A stretch of 28,924 bases of DNA from Saccoglossus kowalevskii (GCF_000003605.2 NW_003151260.1:152890-181813); one strand, 5' to 3'; positions 1 through 10,913 are shown, numbered from the stretch's first letter. The notes: generated by a model not told the origin, from the sequence alone. Numbers and translations: made by a program.

Positions 1-297
1 GAATTATGGATTTGTGATTGGCTAATGTCACGGCTAACGTGAATCATTGTGATTGGCTAAGCTAACGTTATTGATAGTGTGAATTATGGACTTGTGATTG
101 GCTAATGTCGCGGCTAACGTGAATCATTGGCATGTGATTGGCTAGTGTTATCGATAGTGTGAATTATGAACTTGTGATTGGCTAATGTCACGGCTAGTGT
201 GACTCACTAGCATCTGATTGGCTAATGTTATCGATAGTGTGAATTATGGATTTGTGATTGGCTAATGTTACGGCTAGTGTGAATCATTGACATTATT
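1..297. repeat. CCAAT-bearing minisatellite, 80 bp unit made of two ~40 bp monomers
   Basis: Near-identical units start at 1, 81, 161 and 241, each opening with GAATTATGRA. Each 80 bp unit splits into two related 40 bp halves opening GAATTATGG and GAATCATTG. Every half holds GATTGGCTA, an inverted CCAAT box, starting at 16, 51, 96, 136, 176, 216 and 256. The array runs off the left edge, so its full length is unknown. The last unit decays after about 290. A protein-binding role is only inference. Confidence 0.9.
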
Positions 298-2675
298 ATT
301 GAAGGGTTAAAAGAGAACATGTCAAAATAGGTATTGCTATGATGCAAATCTCCCCCAGTGCGTCGCAAGATGGCACTCTACAAAAGTATTTTAGGGGTAT
401 CGTTTTATATGCTGTTCCACCCTTTTAGGTCAGAAAAACAAATTTATGTTTATCGTCTGCCCAAAACACCTGCGACTGGGACACATTTTAAGTAAAAATA
501 CAAAATTAAGTGTAAGATTCTGCAGTGCAAATTCCTTTGTGTTCGTCTGGAGTTAGTTGTATCCACTCTGTCTCCCTACCATGTAAAAAAAATCAATAAA
601 AAATGTCTCATTCAATGATACGAGAAACATGTGTTCTAAACCCTGTTTTAATTTCTGTTGAAACAGGGACTTAAGTTTTGGGTTTTGTCCAACGTCATTT
701 CTCGGACATGTCTGAACTGATTTTGTTCAAAGTTGGTACAAAGATAAATCTCAGTGGAATGATACATATATTTATCGCTTTGTTTTTTATTCGATGACCT
801 TTGACCATCTAATGATCAGTTTTGCGCAAAAAAACAACAATCAGCAATCCAATTCTAAATAGCCGACCTGTTTCTCGGATGCGCTGAGCATAACTGATGC
901 ACATAAGTTATTTTCATTATTTGATTCAAAATTAGTGTTTCATACTCGTTTTAGGAAAACGTGAGTACCGGTATTACTTGTGAATGTATCTGCTGTGAGG
1001 GAATGTTCTTTCTTAAATCACTTGAACGATGAAGTTTATTCTGTGGTCAAAATATACACTTTTCTGTAGTCGTCGCGCCGTGCACTGGATATATGAGTGT
1101 TATATAAACAAAGATGGCGACTTTGAATGTTGCGCAGATCAACGAGAACAAACTGGGACATTACCAAGCTTTAATTAGATATTTTTAGGTGATTGAAAGG
1201 TATCAAAGGAGTCACCAGCGGTAATTATTGCAAGTCGTGCCCAGGTCAAACCTTATATTTGTGATTTCCATTAGAAGATAGAACGTGGCAAATTTCAAAA
1301 TCACATATAGATGTTAAAGACAAATATCAGACCAATGTGTTCGATGTGTCTGATAAGAAATATTTTCAAGCATTTTTTACCATTTTTCCGAGAAAATCCA
1401 TGACATGAGAGTCACATGACTGACCGCTAAAGTTTGTTATTGCTGATATCTATTGCACACGAGTAGTATTATGTGCTATAAAAAAATCAGTTCACCTTGA
1501 ACCTTAGAAGGTGGTCAAAAAGCCACTTGTGGTTAAATTTCAATCCAATATGGCTACCGAGCCAGTGGACCAATCACAATTTCGAAAGTATGATGAGTAG
1601 TATATATTATCCCCTATTAGCATAAAAAGATCTTCTCAAACCAACGCTCGAAAAGGAAAACGGGGGAGGGGAAGGAGGGGGTATACTAAAGAAGCTAGAA
1701 AGTGCTCTAACTAGTTTAAAAATATCAAACATGCTTAGTTAATGCAGATTAATTACAAAGTAGTTTTGGACATCCAACTGCAAAAACAGTATGCGTGTAC
1801 CAAAGTTTAAAGCGGCGGAGTCGTCACCTACGCATGCGTCAGATGGCCATAGCGTGTCATTGTTTACAAACAAGCGTCTACCCACGAGCCTTTGCGTTTT
1901 TTTGTGCATGCGCGGGTGACGAACCTCTCGCTTTAATCTATTTGAGCAATCTGTTAGGACATCTACAAATTCTGAAAGTTTATTTAATCACTTCCCACTC
2001 TTGTGTTTCTGTATTATAATACGAAATAATGGTGAGAAAAGCAATATACCTTAAACCCAGACCCCCCCCCCCCACATTAATAAATCGTTGAAACGACAAA
2101 CCCGCTATAAATGCTTTTCAATGTCATCTGCAAATTTAAATATTTGCATGTTTTTGCATGTCGTTTGCTTGTAAACGACGGGAAAGATTTGTTTATAGAA
2201 CTTTTACAAGCTTGACACTGAGAGAAAAATGTATACAAAGTGTTTTGGCACATTCAAGAAATATAAAAAGAATTTTCAGACAAGACACCGCGAACAAAAA
2301 TTACATTGGTCACCCCCCACGATTTCTAACATTTTACCCTTTATTGTCATCTGGAGCGGTTCGATCCCAGACATGTTGTCGATCCTCAAAACGTAATCGA
2401 GTGTGCGGCAAAAATATATTCTTTTAGATTATGTAGATTGGAATTTACTACTAGCTAGGAACTACTCGAATAAACCTCACAACGCCGAGATGCGTGCGCG
2501 AATTTGCTCCACTGCTCGTTTTATCTATAATAGTAGTATACCAGTTCCAGGGCCATTTTTGTTTTACTATGTGCAAGTACAGTGCATCACTGGTGCTCTT
2601 GTTTATATGTCGTGAATTGTGCAAAATCGAGTAGTATACCCGCCCTGGCCGTAGTTTATTGTGTCTTTATTCCCT
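298..2675. other. Intergenic DNA with no supported gene
   Basis: No frame here has protein-like composition or recognisable motifs. Minor elements are a 24-codon ATG frame at 1114-1188 in a near-TISU context (AAAGATGGCGAC), a G-rich run at 1662-1681, a run of twelve C at 2062-2073 and an isolated tRNA B-box-like GGTTCGATCCC near 2358. The frames at 1795-2019, 2158-2427 and 2403-2615 look like chance openings. Confidence 0.5.
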
Positions 2676-3083
2676 AAATAATATAAACCTGGAAATGCCT
2701 GATATATAAAATGCAGTATCTCCATGAAGAATTATGGACTTCTACATTGCTGAATTGCATTAAGGGATATATGTGTACAAGGATTTAAGAATCTAAATTT
2801 GGTGCTGTATACAGTAATTTGTGTGATGATAAACTGATATAATTAAATATAATTATGTCCATTTTTCAATTTAAATAATATAAGCCGGGAAATATGTGAT
2901 ATATATTTAGCAAGGCTAAATGTTGTATATGAAGGAGTGCACACCTTCACAATGATGTCATTGCCGAATTGCATTGTGGGATATATGTGTACAAGGATAG
3001 ACAAATTTAAGAATCTAAATCCGGTACATAACTGTATAATTGGTGTGATAATAAACTAATATAATGCTAAATTAATATCCACA
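2676..3083. repeat. Diverged tandem duplication, two copies of about 190-210 bp
   Basis: Copy 1 is about 2676-2861 and copy 2 about 2871-3083. Both start TAAATAATATAA and then share GGAAATNNNTGATATATA, GAATTGCATT, GGGATATATGTGTACAAGGAT, TTTAAGAATCTAAAT, TGTGATRATAAACT and ATATAAT in the same order. Copy 2 has small insertions. The copies are non-coding. A decayed transposon pair or a local duplication would both explain them. Confidence 0.75.
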
Positions 3084-3373
3084 ATTATCGAATACAGCTA
3101 ATCTAACACAACGTTAACAAAATACTAAAGTACTAATATACTGGTAATATATTTAATTTATAAAAATATGCAAATATTTACATAATACTGAATTAATAAT
3201 ATATGTTGTGAACGAGTTCAGATTGATAACTGACCTCATCTCATTAAGTTTTGTTATACTCTGTATTCTCTGTTTGAATCGAATGACGTTGCTAATAAAA
3301 TTTAAAAGAAACCCTATTTTGAAGTTTGGCCGTTAAAATAGAAATGTTTCCCTTGACCACATCCCGCCACCCG

Positions 3374-3407
3374 AGCTGTCCCCAGTGTACAGCTGTCCCC
3401 AGTGTAC
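3374..3407. repeat. Perfect 17 bp tandem duplication upstream of ELOVL6
   Basis: AGCTGTCCCCAGTGTAC occurs twice back to back (3374-3390 and 3391-3407), about 430 bp before the elongase start codon. Perfect identity suggests a recent event. No established regulator is assigned. Confidence 0.9.
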
Positions 3408-3839
3408 CGTGAGAAGTACTGTACATTTTTATTATAGTATTATCAACGCTGGTTATCAATGGCACGCCCTGCGTTTGTTTGTTCTGCAGTGTTTTGACAA
3501 AGCATTTAATTTGTTGGTATGACTGTCATGACGACGTCGGACCACTTGCCGAGACTACTCATATGCAAATACAGATAATTTACATTTGAAAGCGACGCCT
3601 TTTTGAATCCGCAGCACAACGTGCAATAGTTGGACACGTCAGAACACGAGGTTGTGGTCACTCATTAACAGGTGCCGGTACACGCTGCTATCAGCACCCA
3701 GTTAATATTAGACGACCCAAACTCCGCGCCACTGACTAGCCAGTCTATACCACAGCTAAGAGACAACCGACACGTCTTTATATTTCTGTTTCGATTCTAT
3801 TGCAAGAAAAAAACGTTACTTGTGAACATTACAATAGCC
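3408..3839 (+). promoter_or_regulatory. Upstream and 5' untranslated region of ELOVL6
   Basis: The frame is open for 56 codons before the elongase ATG but contains no ATG, and its conceptual residues are unlike elongases, so I read it as untranslated. A perfect octamer ATGCAAAT lies at 3563-3570. ATTAACAG at 3664-3671 could be a splice acceptor for an upstream untranslated exon, but its pyrimidine tract is poor. I see no TATA box that clearly sets a transcription start. Confidence 0.4.
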
Positions 3840-4718
3840 ATGGTGACTGCAGGAGAATATGCTAATGAAGCACTACTATTAAGTAAACTCACTCATAATG
3901 GAGGTGTCTTCAGACGTCAGTACGATTTTGAGAGGAACCTCGTGGATACCCCTAGCTGGCATATCCACATGAAACATTATTGGCATTATTCAATCTATAC
4001 CAGTGTAGTCTACATTATACTAATATTCAGCATTCAACGTTATATGAGAGATCGACCTAAATTTCACCTCCGTGGCCCACTTGTCGCCTGGAATCTTGTA
4101 TTGGCCATCTTTAGTATGTGGGGATCTGTCCGCACCAGTCTGGATCTGTTCATCATTATCAAGGAAGATGGGTTTTATGCATCCGTGTGTGATTCCAAGT
4201 ATTTCACTCCATCGGCAGGATCCGCTATTTCATTCTGGGGTGTGCTGTTCGTACTTTCCAAATATCCGGAACTGATAGACACTTTCTTCATTGTACTGCG
4301 AAAACAGAAGTTAATATTCTTACACTGGTATCACCACGCTACCGTGCTCGTGTACTGTTGCCTGTGTCACAGTGAGTATGCCGCTCCAGCGTACTGGTTT
4401 TTAACCATGAATTTCACAGTCCATGCTTTTATGTACTTGTATTATGCAATCAGGGCAACAGGATACCGCGTTCCACTTAAGGTGAATATCGTGATCACCA
4501 GCTTGCAGATTACCCAAATGGTGGTTGGTTGCGGCGTTCTCATCTACGCTTACGCGATGAAAACCAAGGGTTACGGATGCGACGTGAGCGACTTTAACCT
4601 TACCTACGGCGGTCTCATGTACCTCAGTTATTTTATTCTCTTCGCTAACTTTTTCTACCATACATACTTTGGCAAGGGTACGTATTCCATTAAACAAGCC
4701 TTGAAGAAAAGAGAATAA
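3840..4718 (+). CDS. ELOVL6: ELOVL6-type very-long-chain fatty acid elongase, single coding exon
   Basis: By family knowledge this is the ER-membrane condensing enzyme (3-ketoacyl-CoA synthase) that extends C12-C16 saturated and monounsaturated acyl-CoAs by two carbons using malonyl-CoA. The 292-residue protein has the ELO motifs in order: KYPELIDT (141-148, KxxExxDT), the catalytic histidine box HWYHH (162-166), NFTVHAFMYLYY (191-202) and TSLQITQ (220-226). Hydrophobic stretches near 52-66, 81-93, 130-140, 168-177, 183-200, 216-238 and 258-273 fit a seven-pass fold. It ends KKRE, a KKxx-type ER-retrieval signal. Several stretches, including FVLSKxPEL and LRKQKLIFLHWYHH, match vertebrate ELOVL6 closely, so ELOVL6 or an ELOVL3/6 ancestor is preferred over the ELOVL1/7, 2/5 and 4 groups. 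The start is the first ATG of the frame, with G at -3 and +4. The coding region is intronless, unlike vertebrate ELOVL6. Confidence 0.92.
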   Translation: MVTAGEYANEALLLSKLTHNGGVFRRQYDFERNLVDTPSWHIHMKHYWHYSIYTSVVYIILIFSIQRYMRDRPKFHLRGPLVAWNLVLAIFSMWGSVRTSLDLFIIIKEDGFYASVCDSKYFTPSAGSAISFWGVLFVLSKYPELIDTFFIVLRKQKLIFLHWYHHATVLVYCCLCHSEYAAPAYWFLTMNFTVHAFMYLYYAIRATGYRVPLKVNIVITSLQITQMVVGCGVLIYAYAMKTKGYGCDVSDFNLTYGGLMYLSYFILFANFFYHTYFGKGTYSIKQALKKRE

Positions 4719-5144
4719 AGACGCTATATCTTTGGCAATCGTACATCACTTAATTATGACAATTCACTTTCTTTGCTAACCATCGTTTTTATTAGGTTAA
4801 TGACATTATAATGAGAAAAAAAGTTGCTATGCGCTCCATTGACACACGCTCTCCGGCTCCCAAGCGAAGGTATACAAAGAAGAACTGATTGGAGTGGGAC
4901 ACGTATTTGTTTGTGAAAAACTACGTACAGCTAACAACAAGCGACCTAGTGACGGACATTATGAAGCTAAATTTCACTTGTGAACTGTTCACCGTGTTCT
5001 AGCTCCATGTCCTGATGGGTCTCGAAACAGAGTACACTACTTGTCACGGGGACCAACTCTGGTTGTATTGTTACAGATATGTTAAATATGCTAGGCTAAC
5101 AATTGTAAACTGTCTTCAAAAAATGTTGTAAATAGAACATAGAT

Positions 5145-5150
5145 AATAAA
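5145..5150 (+). terminator. Poly(A) signal candidate for ELOVL6
   Basis: AATAAA lies 427 bases past the stop codon. It would give a 3' UTR of about 450 bases. An earlier AATAAA overlaps the stop codon itself (4713-4718) and is unlikely to be used. Confidence 0.55.
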
Positions 5151-5170
5151 ATGTCACAATTAGCTATTCA

Positions 5171-6951
5171 CAGACGTGTTTATGGGCTTTCACATATACG
5201 TACATATATTTAGATGTCATCCCTTTATTTTGAAACAAATGCTTGCAGCGAATACCATTCATGTATTTCAGATTGTCCTATGGAATTATGTACCAGAATA
5301 CAGTAAAATACTTTTATTTCCACTTAGACTTCATTTTCGCCGAAGAGATGGTACAGTGAAAATTAATTCCAGCTAATATAAAGTATTTTACAGTAACCAA
5401 GCCGTGGATTTATGGATGTAATTTTGGCGAAAACAGTTTTTGGTAGTATCAATGTGGATTCGTGTTTGGGACGTTCTATATACTTCAGTGATGTCCTACT
5501 TGTTACGTTGTTTTAGAGGGGATTTATCATCTCGTAGATACTGCAAATTATATTTTCTCAACCTTAAAAACGGCTGGAATTATGTGTGTGTTATTTAGGC
5601 AGTGCATTTTTTTGTTGATGGTATAATGGAATAATTATATTAACCCTGACGTTGGCAATATTTTACTTCCTGTTATTTTGAAATATTTGTACGTTTCTTG
5701 TACATACAGTCATACAATATGACGTAACCTATAATGTACATATTCATGTGAATGCCCTTAGAGATATCACGACTAAGCTCAACTTCCTTCCAATATTTGT
5801 CTTGATTCGTCATTTTGTTCATGATAAGATATTACAATTGGCCAAATGCAGATAAAGGTCACGGAAACGTCCGATCCCTGACTGTTACGTGTGGTCGACC
5901 CTGGATACGAGTGACAAAAATGGCATGACCACACGGGCGTGACGCAATGCACACAATTGTGTCCGAATGTATCCATTGATACCATATGTTTGAAATTCTG
6001 TAACTCAGTAATTATGTATTGTATATTCAGTATTAAAATATATACATCTTCAGAAATGCACATTGTGTGATTGTCTATGTTAATATTGACTTGCATCACT
6101 CGGCTTGTTCGTGATAGCAGCTCGGGCTGTCCAATGAGTAGGACGAACGTCATGATTCTCCTTTACACTCTGTTGCTTAGCAACAATTGATTCCTTGTAA
6201 CACAGCTCTAAGTTTACGACATTAATCGCCAGAGCAACTGCGTGGTTTATTTAGGTGATTTCACCATATAGCTACTACACGACTGTCAATCGTAAATTAA
6301 AACAGCCACGTCACAGGGGTTTACTCTCCACATAGAAAAGCTATGGGAGCTGTGTACAACATAACATGAAAATTGATTAGGATAGATAGGGGTTACTCCT
6401 ATAAGAAAGCTGCCTCGGGACTTTAACCCTTGTGTAGTTAAGTTAATTTAAAAGTACATGGGACTGACAAGATAAGAGGTAAAGTGCAAATGGTAATTGA
6501 TAGGCATGGATTACGCCTATAGGAAAACTATGATTTGTGGGTTGCTTATGTTTAGTTATTGTCTGACATGTACATTGCTGCATAAATATGTTATGTAATT
6601 GCGTGTGCGTCAAGACGCAGTTCTGCACTGTTTGTGCCTAAATTTATTATTACAGCGATTTATATCAGGCATTTTAGAGACTGTACGTAAATTGTCGAAG
6701 ATGAACCCATTCTATTGCAAGGTTAGGTTGGTCACAATTTTGTGAGAAGAAGAGGGTCGTGTATATTTATTTTGAACTAACCACTGCCATTACTGACACT
6801 CGGTCTTACAGATAACTCATTTGCATAGTGACAACCCTGTCAACCCAGACCCTGTGCAGATGTTATTCGATCCTCTTAAATGTATTTTGTCTTCCTATAA
6901 TTTTAGCGAAAACATTATACCCTGTCTCTGAAAACCTCCAGTCTTTGCATC
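5171..6951. other. Intergenic DNA with no supported gene
   Basis: Only short frames without protein-like composition occur here; the longest is 124 codons on the minus strand at 5779-6153. Weakly similar ~30 base segments near 6317, 6389 and 6508 (GGTTTACT or GGATTACG followed by CTATARGAAA) may be remnants of an old repeat. Nothing else is assignable. Confidence 0.45.
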
Positions 6952-7290
6952 ATGCCGAAAGTATTCGAGTGTTCATTTCATGACTTCAAAAAACAGTCGG
7001 CGCTTACTGTTCTCCCGGATTTATTCGAAAATCATTTAGTTCTCTATCCTAATGTCTCTGTGAGACCATCAGTATTAGCATGTTTCAAAACAGATGATCA
7101 TTTTTATCTTCTTTGCAAAGTGCGGCATTATGGACCGTATCTTATAATTTCAAACACCAGAAACTTCAGAAGAATTAACTTGGTGTTATTTGAGACTGAT
7201 CAGTTTCCAAATAGTCAGCAAGACAGCATCATCAGTTCATTAAAGCGCGGTGGTCGTCGCGCAGCACGTGTTCGAATTTCATGTAAATAA
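6952..7290 (+). CDS. Orphan 112-codon open frame, unrecognised
   Basis: The frame runs from an ATG with weak context to a TAA that lies in an AATAAA string. I do not recognise the product. It has mixed, protein-like composition, with an aromatic-rich middle (DDHFYLLCKVRHYGPYLIIS) and a basic tail (SLKRGGRRAARVRISCK). There is no signal peptide, clear membrane span or zinc ligand pattern. The GC-rich DNA just after the stop, near 7345-7372, could be part of a CpG-rich regulatory segment. It may be a real small gene, one exon of a larger gene, a transposon fragment or chance. Confidence 0.25.
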   Translation: MPKVFECSFHDFKKQSALTVLPDLFENHLVLYPNVSVRPSVLACFKTDDHFYLLCKVRHYGPYLIISNTRNFRRINLVLFETDQFPNSQQDSIISSLKRGGRRAARVRISCK

Positions 7291-9439
7291 ACAATCTATT
7301 TTACACGCGTTGTATACGTCGCTATGAGTCCCATATCAAACAGGACGCGGCGCGACGACTGCCGCCCTTTAACATCACTGCTACTACCACTAATTCCACC
7401 ATCGTTATGTTTCAGGGTTGTGTTATGAGATATGAGAATATACATCTAAGATTCTACAAATTACCTCAAACTGACACGTAATTCACATACTTGAATATTG
7501 ACGCAATGCCTGAATTCAAAACATGTATACGTGTAATAATAAACGGTTACCAATTGTTAATACGTATGAAGCCAAATAGAAAGAAACTTTTATGTCAACG
7601 TTATCAATGGTGAAGTGATTTGAGTGTTCACCTCGCATAACTGCGTACTGCATACTTGTAGCCAAGCTATTCAAATCCATGTTGATATTGTAGAGGGCGC
7701 TGCATTTGGGGGAACTTCTGGCACCTGTTGTGATCTGGTCGATCAGTCACACCATTGAAGTGAAGTTACATACGTTTAAAAATATGCATTTATTAATAAT
7801 GCTTTTCAAATAGATGTGAGGTAGCATGTATCCATGTTGACCATTTGACTAAAACGGCCTCAGAGTCATATACGTAACTAATGTGGCCACACAGACACAG
7901 GCATGATACATGTCGTTTTGCTTAATGTAAAATATTGTCGAGCATAGTAAGTGTGTTGTTACGAGAAAGCAAATCCACTGGCATAAGTATTAACAGGTTA
8001 CACAATTCCTTTTAATTGAAACAGGTATAAAAAAACTGAGTGTTAATTATCAGGAGAGGACAGATACTATTTAGTATGATGGAATGAAAAGAATCTAATA
8101 ATTAGTATACAGATTTAATCAAAAAGAAGGTAATACAAATGAGAACTGCAAATGTAAATTTAAGTAAAAGTTCTAATGGATCACAAATAGATGTATCAAC
8201 AGTTCCACCCAAAGACTGAACAGCACATAATAACAATCAGTAGATGTATTTTCGACACTACATCGGTATTGGGTGTAACATCGCCACGTTGTCATTTCAG
8301 GAACCCCTCCTTATTTAGATAGGACTACCGCTGGTCTTGTTGCAACTCAAAATCACCATTCATCACTTGATTGAGTGAGTGAAGGCTTCCTCCTAACCTG
8401 TTTAGTGCAAAATCACAGCGGAATATATCACCCGACATTCATCTCTTCTCTTCAGCATGACATCCGTTTAAGTGGAATAGTGTTTCTGTCTTTTTACTTT
8501 TGTTGGCATAGCTGTAAACAGTGACAGACGATGTTCAAGCAAACTGGAAAAATGCTAGATTGATTTATTCAGATCTAGAGAAGACAGCAAGTCATCTGGT
8601 TGCACACACTGTTCCCTAAACCTGGTGTGATTATTTGAAGCGAGCCTTGATTTAGATATGACAACTCTAATGAAGGCCTCAACACATCTCTTGATATTGG
8701 ATGGATGGCCCATTATTCTAGAAGTGCAGTGACCTCGTTTCATATCAAAAAAGGGTCCAGTGGCAGACGATCCCATGTAGTAATGGCGTTTTGCCTATCG
8801 AATATTTTACTTTCTTGCAGATGTACACTTGTTCTCATGCATTGCTAAAGCCATAACTATAAACACTCTGAAAAGACAAACCGGTTGACCGCAATTGTTT
8901 ATATAAACGGGCAAATGTTTTGTATAGCCGACTGTCAGTGTTAAACTTCCTACTTGATAAGAGCACTCTTCCATTGTTTGACAAAAGATAACTACAATTT
9001 TTATGTTCTTAATGCATAACAGTTTAGCGCGAGGTTCACAATTTGTAATATTCATATTTCATTTACACAACTTCTAGAACATACGACGACATCACACTAT
9101 TTCTGAATGGATGGTAATGTTTAGACAACTTCTTGGTTGAGCATTTGAGAAATCCAGTGATATATCTAGTTTTGTGATTAGCTAGAATTGTTAGTTTGTA
9201 GGTAGAATTTCCAGAAAGAACCACAGATAAAACAGTTATTACATGTCAGTCTCAACAGAAATGGTCCCATCTCTGATTGCGAGAGTACGTTTCAGATAGT
9301 CGGTAATAACTAAGCCACCACTAAACATGGATGAAAACAATACAGGATATTACAACAAGCTGAGATAGCCCCGTTGTTAGCAATACACATTTCAATTAAA
9401 GAACTGAAGTTATTAGAAAATAAACAATATGTTTAGTAC
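7291..9439. other. Intergenic DNA with no supported gene
   Basis: The minus frames at 8555-8776 and 8807-9055 are short and have no recognisable motif. AGAGGGCGC at 7692-7700 resembles the core of a CTCF site but lacks the upstream CCA half. No RNA gene or transposon end is seen. Confidence 0.4.
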
Positions 9440-9960
9440 GTAGTACCTATATGTATAGTATCAAAGCAATTGAAATTGAAAATATCACTTTTTAACAAAA
9501 AATATTCATCAAAATTAGATATCACAAAATGAACAAATCTGAGAGAGGTTTACCTGTAGTACCTATATGTATAATATAAAAGCAATCAGAGTTGCTGTTT
9601 CCAAATAGAAGTCAAAATATCACTTTTTACCAAAAATATATCACAGAATAAACAAATCTGACCGAGGTCCACATGTAGTACCCATATACTAGTATATAAT
9701 ATCAAAGCAATCGTTCTTGAGGTTTACAGCAAGAAGTCGAAAATATCACTTTTTACCAAAAATATTCACCAAAATTAGAAACTTAAAGATATCCCCATGA
9801 AATGAACAAATCTAAGAATGGTCTGCCCAAGGTACTCCAATATCAAAGCAATAAGAATTGTAGTTTTCAAGAAGGAGTCAAAAAAGTAAACACGGACACG
9901 AACGCAGACAATCACTCATATAAGCTCTGCTTGATAAAGTCAACAGTGGAGCTAAAAATG
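9440..9960. repeat. Degenerate tandem repeat, four units of ~116-154 bp
   Basis: Units start with GTAGTACCTATAT at 9440 and 9556, its variant at 9675, and a shortened GGTACTCCAATAT near 9834. Each then carries ATATCAAAGCAATC, GAAGTCRAAAATATCAC, TTTTTACCAAAAATAT and AATRAACAAATCTGA in order. The array ends near 9890-9955 with GGACACGAACGCAGAC and later GGAGCTAAAAA. This resembles a dispersed repeat I recall from several marine invertebrate genomes, where a GGACG-rich stretch precedes GTGAGCTAAAAA, but that parallel is from memory. The frame at 9802-10029 lies in the array and is not a gene. Confidence 0.7.
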
Positions 9961-10907
9961 GAACATTTGCAATTGGGGGTTGGGGTCGGAGCCAAGTACC
10001 CTAGAAGAGAAAATCAACAAGTGTCCTGACATGATTCATTCTCACAATACAAGTTGGAGCATGTGCCAAAATTAAGAAGTCAACAGAAAACATATCAGGA
10101 ATTTAGAATTCTGAAATGTTATTCTGCTTAGATGGGGCATCTTGCAGTGAAGGAAGCATACAACATGGTGAATAAACTAGATCAGAATCTAATTAGTTCA
10201 GATCCCCCACCTCAATGCGAGAGCTTGGCAAATGTTTCTTATCAGTACTATGTAGAGGTGGGCATGTGGATTGCCCTATTCAGCACAAGCATACAACATA
10301 ACAGATGCACTTACCATTGTAGCATAGAAGATGTATGCTATCCTTTGGTGGTGCAAGCATAAACCCCCAACACAGAGATGCTGGCAGCAATTTGTTAAAT
10401 ACTGACTGGTACTAACAGGCCCAATTATCATTGCACGATAAATCCAGAGACCAGCTGGGATATCAGTTCCAGAAAAAGACATAGTATAACACAGGAACTA
10501 CAGTAGGAGGTCACAGTACATTTTTTTTAGCTGACAACATGTCCAAAAAAAGTAAAACTCTCTGAAGGTGAATTGACAATGATGCTGGCAATATGTATGC
10601 TTCACAAGTCAAACAGGCAGAGATTCTTGATAATCTTGAGCAGTCGCCCCCTGAAATTATGCATTGTTGATGCACCATAGTAAGGATGCACTTACAATTT
10701 AACTTTTATTTAACCCTGTAGTGGTCAATTTGGCAACCAAATCAAAGTTAGATATTTCTGATATCAACCTTATGTTTATTATGGGGATATTGAAATAGTA
10801 TGTACAAGAGTTTTTAAAACTTCAGAGGTTTATGTAGAATCAACTATATCACAACCTATCATTTGGCAAATAAACATAACAGCAAATATAGTAAATTGGC
10901 ACATGTA
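9961..10907. other. Intergenic DNA with no supported gene
   Basis: The overlapping frames at 10132-10362 (+) and 10276-10482 (-) have no recognisable domain and no splice context. No repeat ends or RNA genes are seen. Confidence 0.4.
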
Positions 10908-10913
10908 TTTATT
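10908..10913 (-). terminator. Distal poly(A) signal candidate for the ZC3H4-like gene
   Basis: TTTATT on the plus strand reads AATAAA on the minus strand, about 1.4 kb after the stop codon. ATTAAA at 11548-11553 (minus) is a closer alternative. The 10914-12322 interval has no gene of its own and is best read as 3' UTR plus flank. Confidence 0.3.

Noticed and set aside
2355-2370. tRNA-like B box GGTTCGATCCC, possible tRNA-derived SINE
   Set aside because: No A box or foldable cloverleaf lies at the right distance upstream, and no A-rich tail follows.
3672-3839. 56-codon upstream extension of the elongase frame
   Set aside because: It has no ATG, begins at GTG and has no similarity to elongase N-termini; the ATG at 3840 has a strong context and gives a usual family length.
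4401-4697. 98-codon minus-strand frame
   Set aside because: It lies wholly antisense to conserved ELOVL6 motifs.
5779-6153. 124-codon minus-strand frame
   Set aside because: No recognisable domain, splice context or repeat support; its length is within chance for this much sequence.
6300-6540. Three weakly similar ~30 base segments suggesting a tandem repeat
   Set aside because: Spacing is irregular (about 72 and 119 bases) and identity is too low to call.
7692-7700. AGAGGGCGC, CTCF-like core
   Set aside because: The CCA half of the motif is missing, so it is too weak to report as a site.
8555-9055. Two adjacent minus-strand frames that could be exons of one gene
   Set aside because: No family is recognised and I found no convincing pair of splice sites joining them in phase.
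10700-10740. TTAACCCTGTAGTGG, possible left end of another TTAA MITE
   Set aside because: I found no matching inverted end followed by TTAA downstream.
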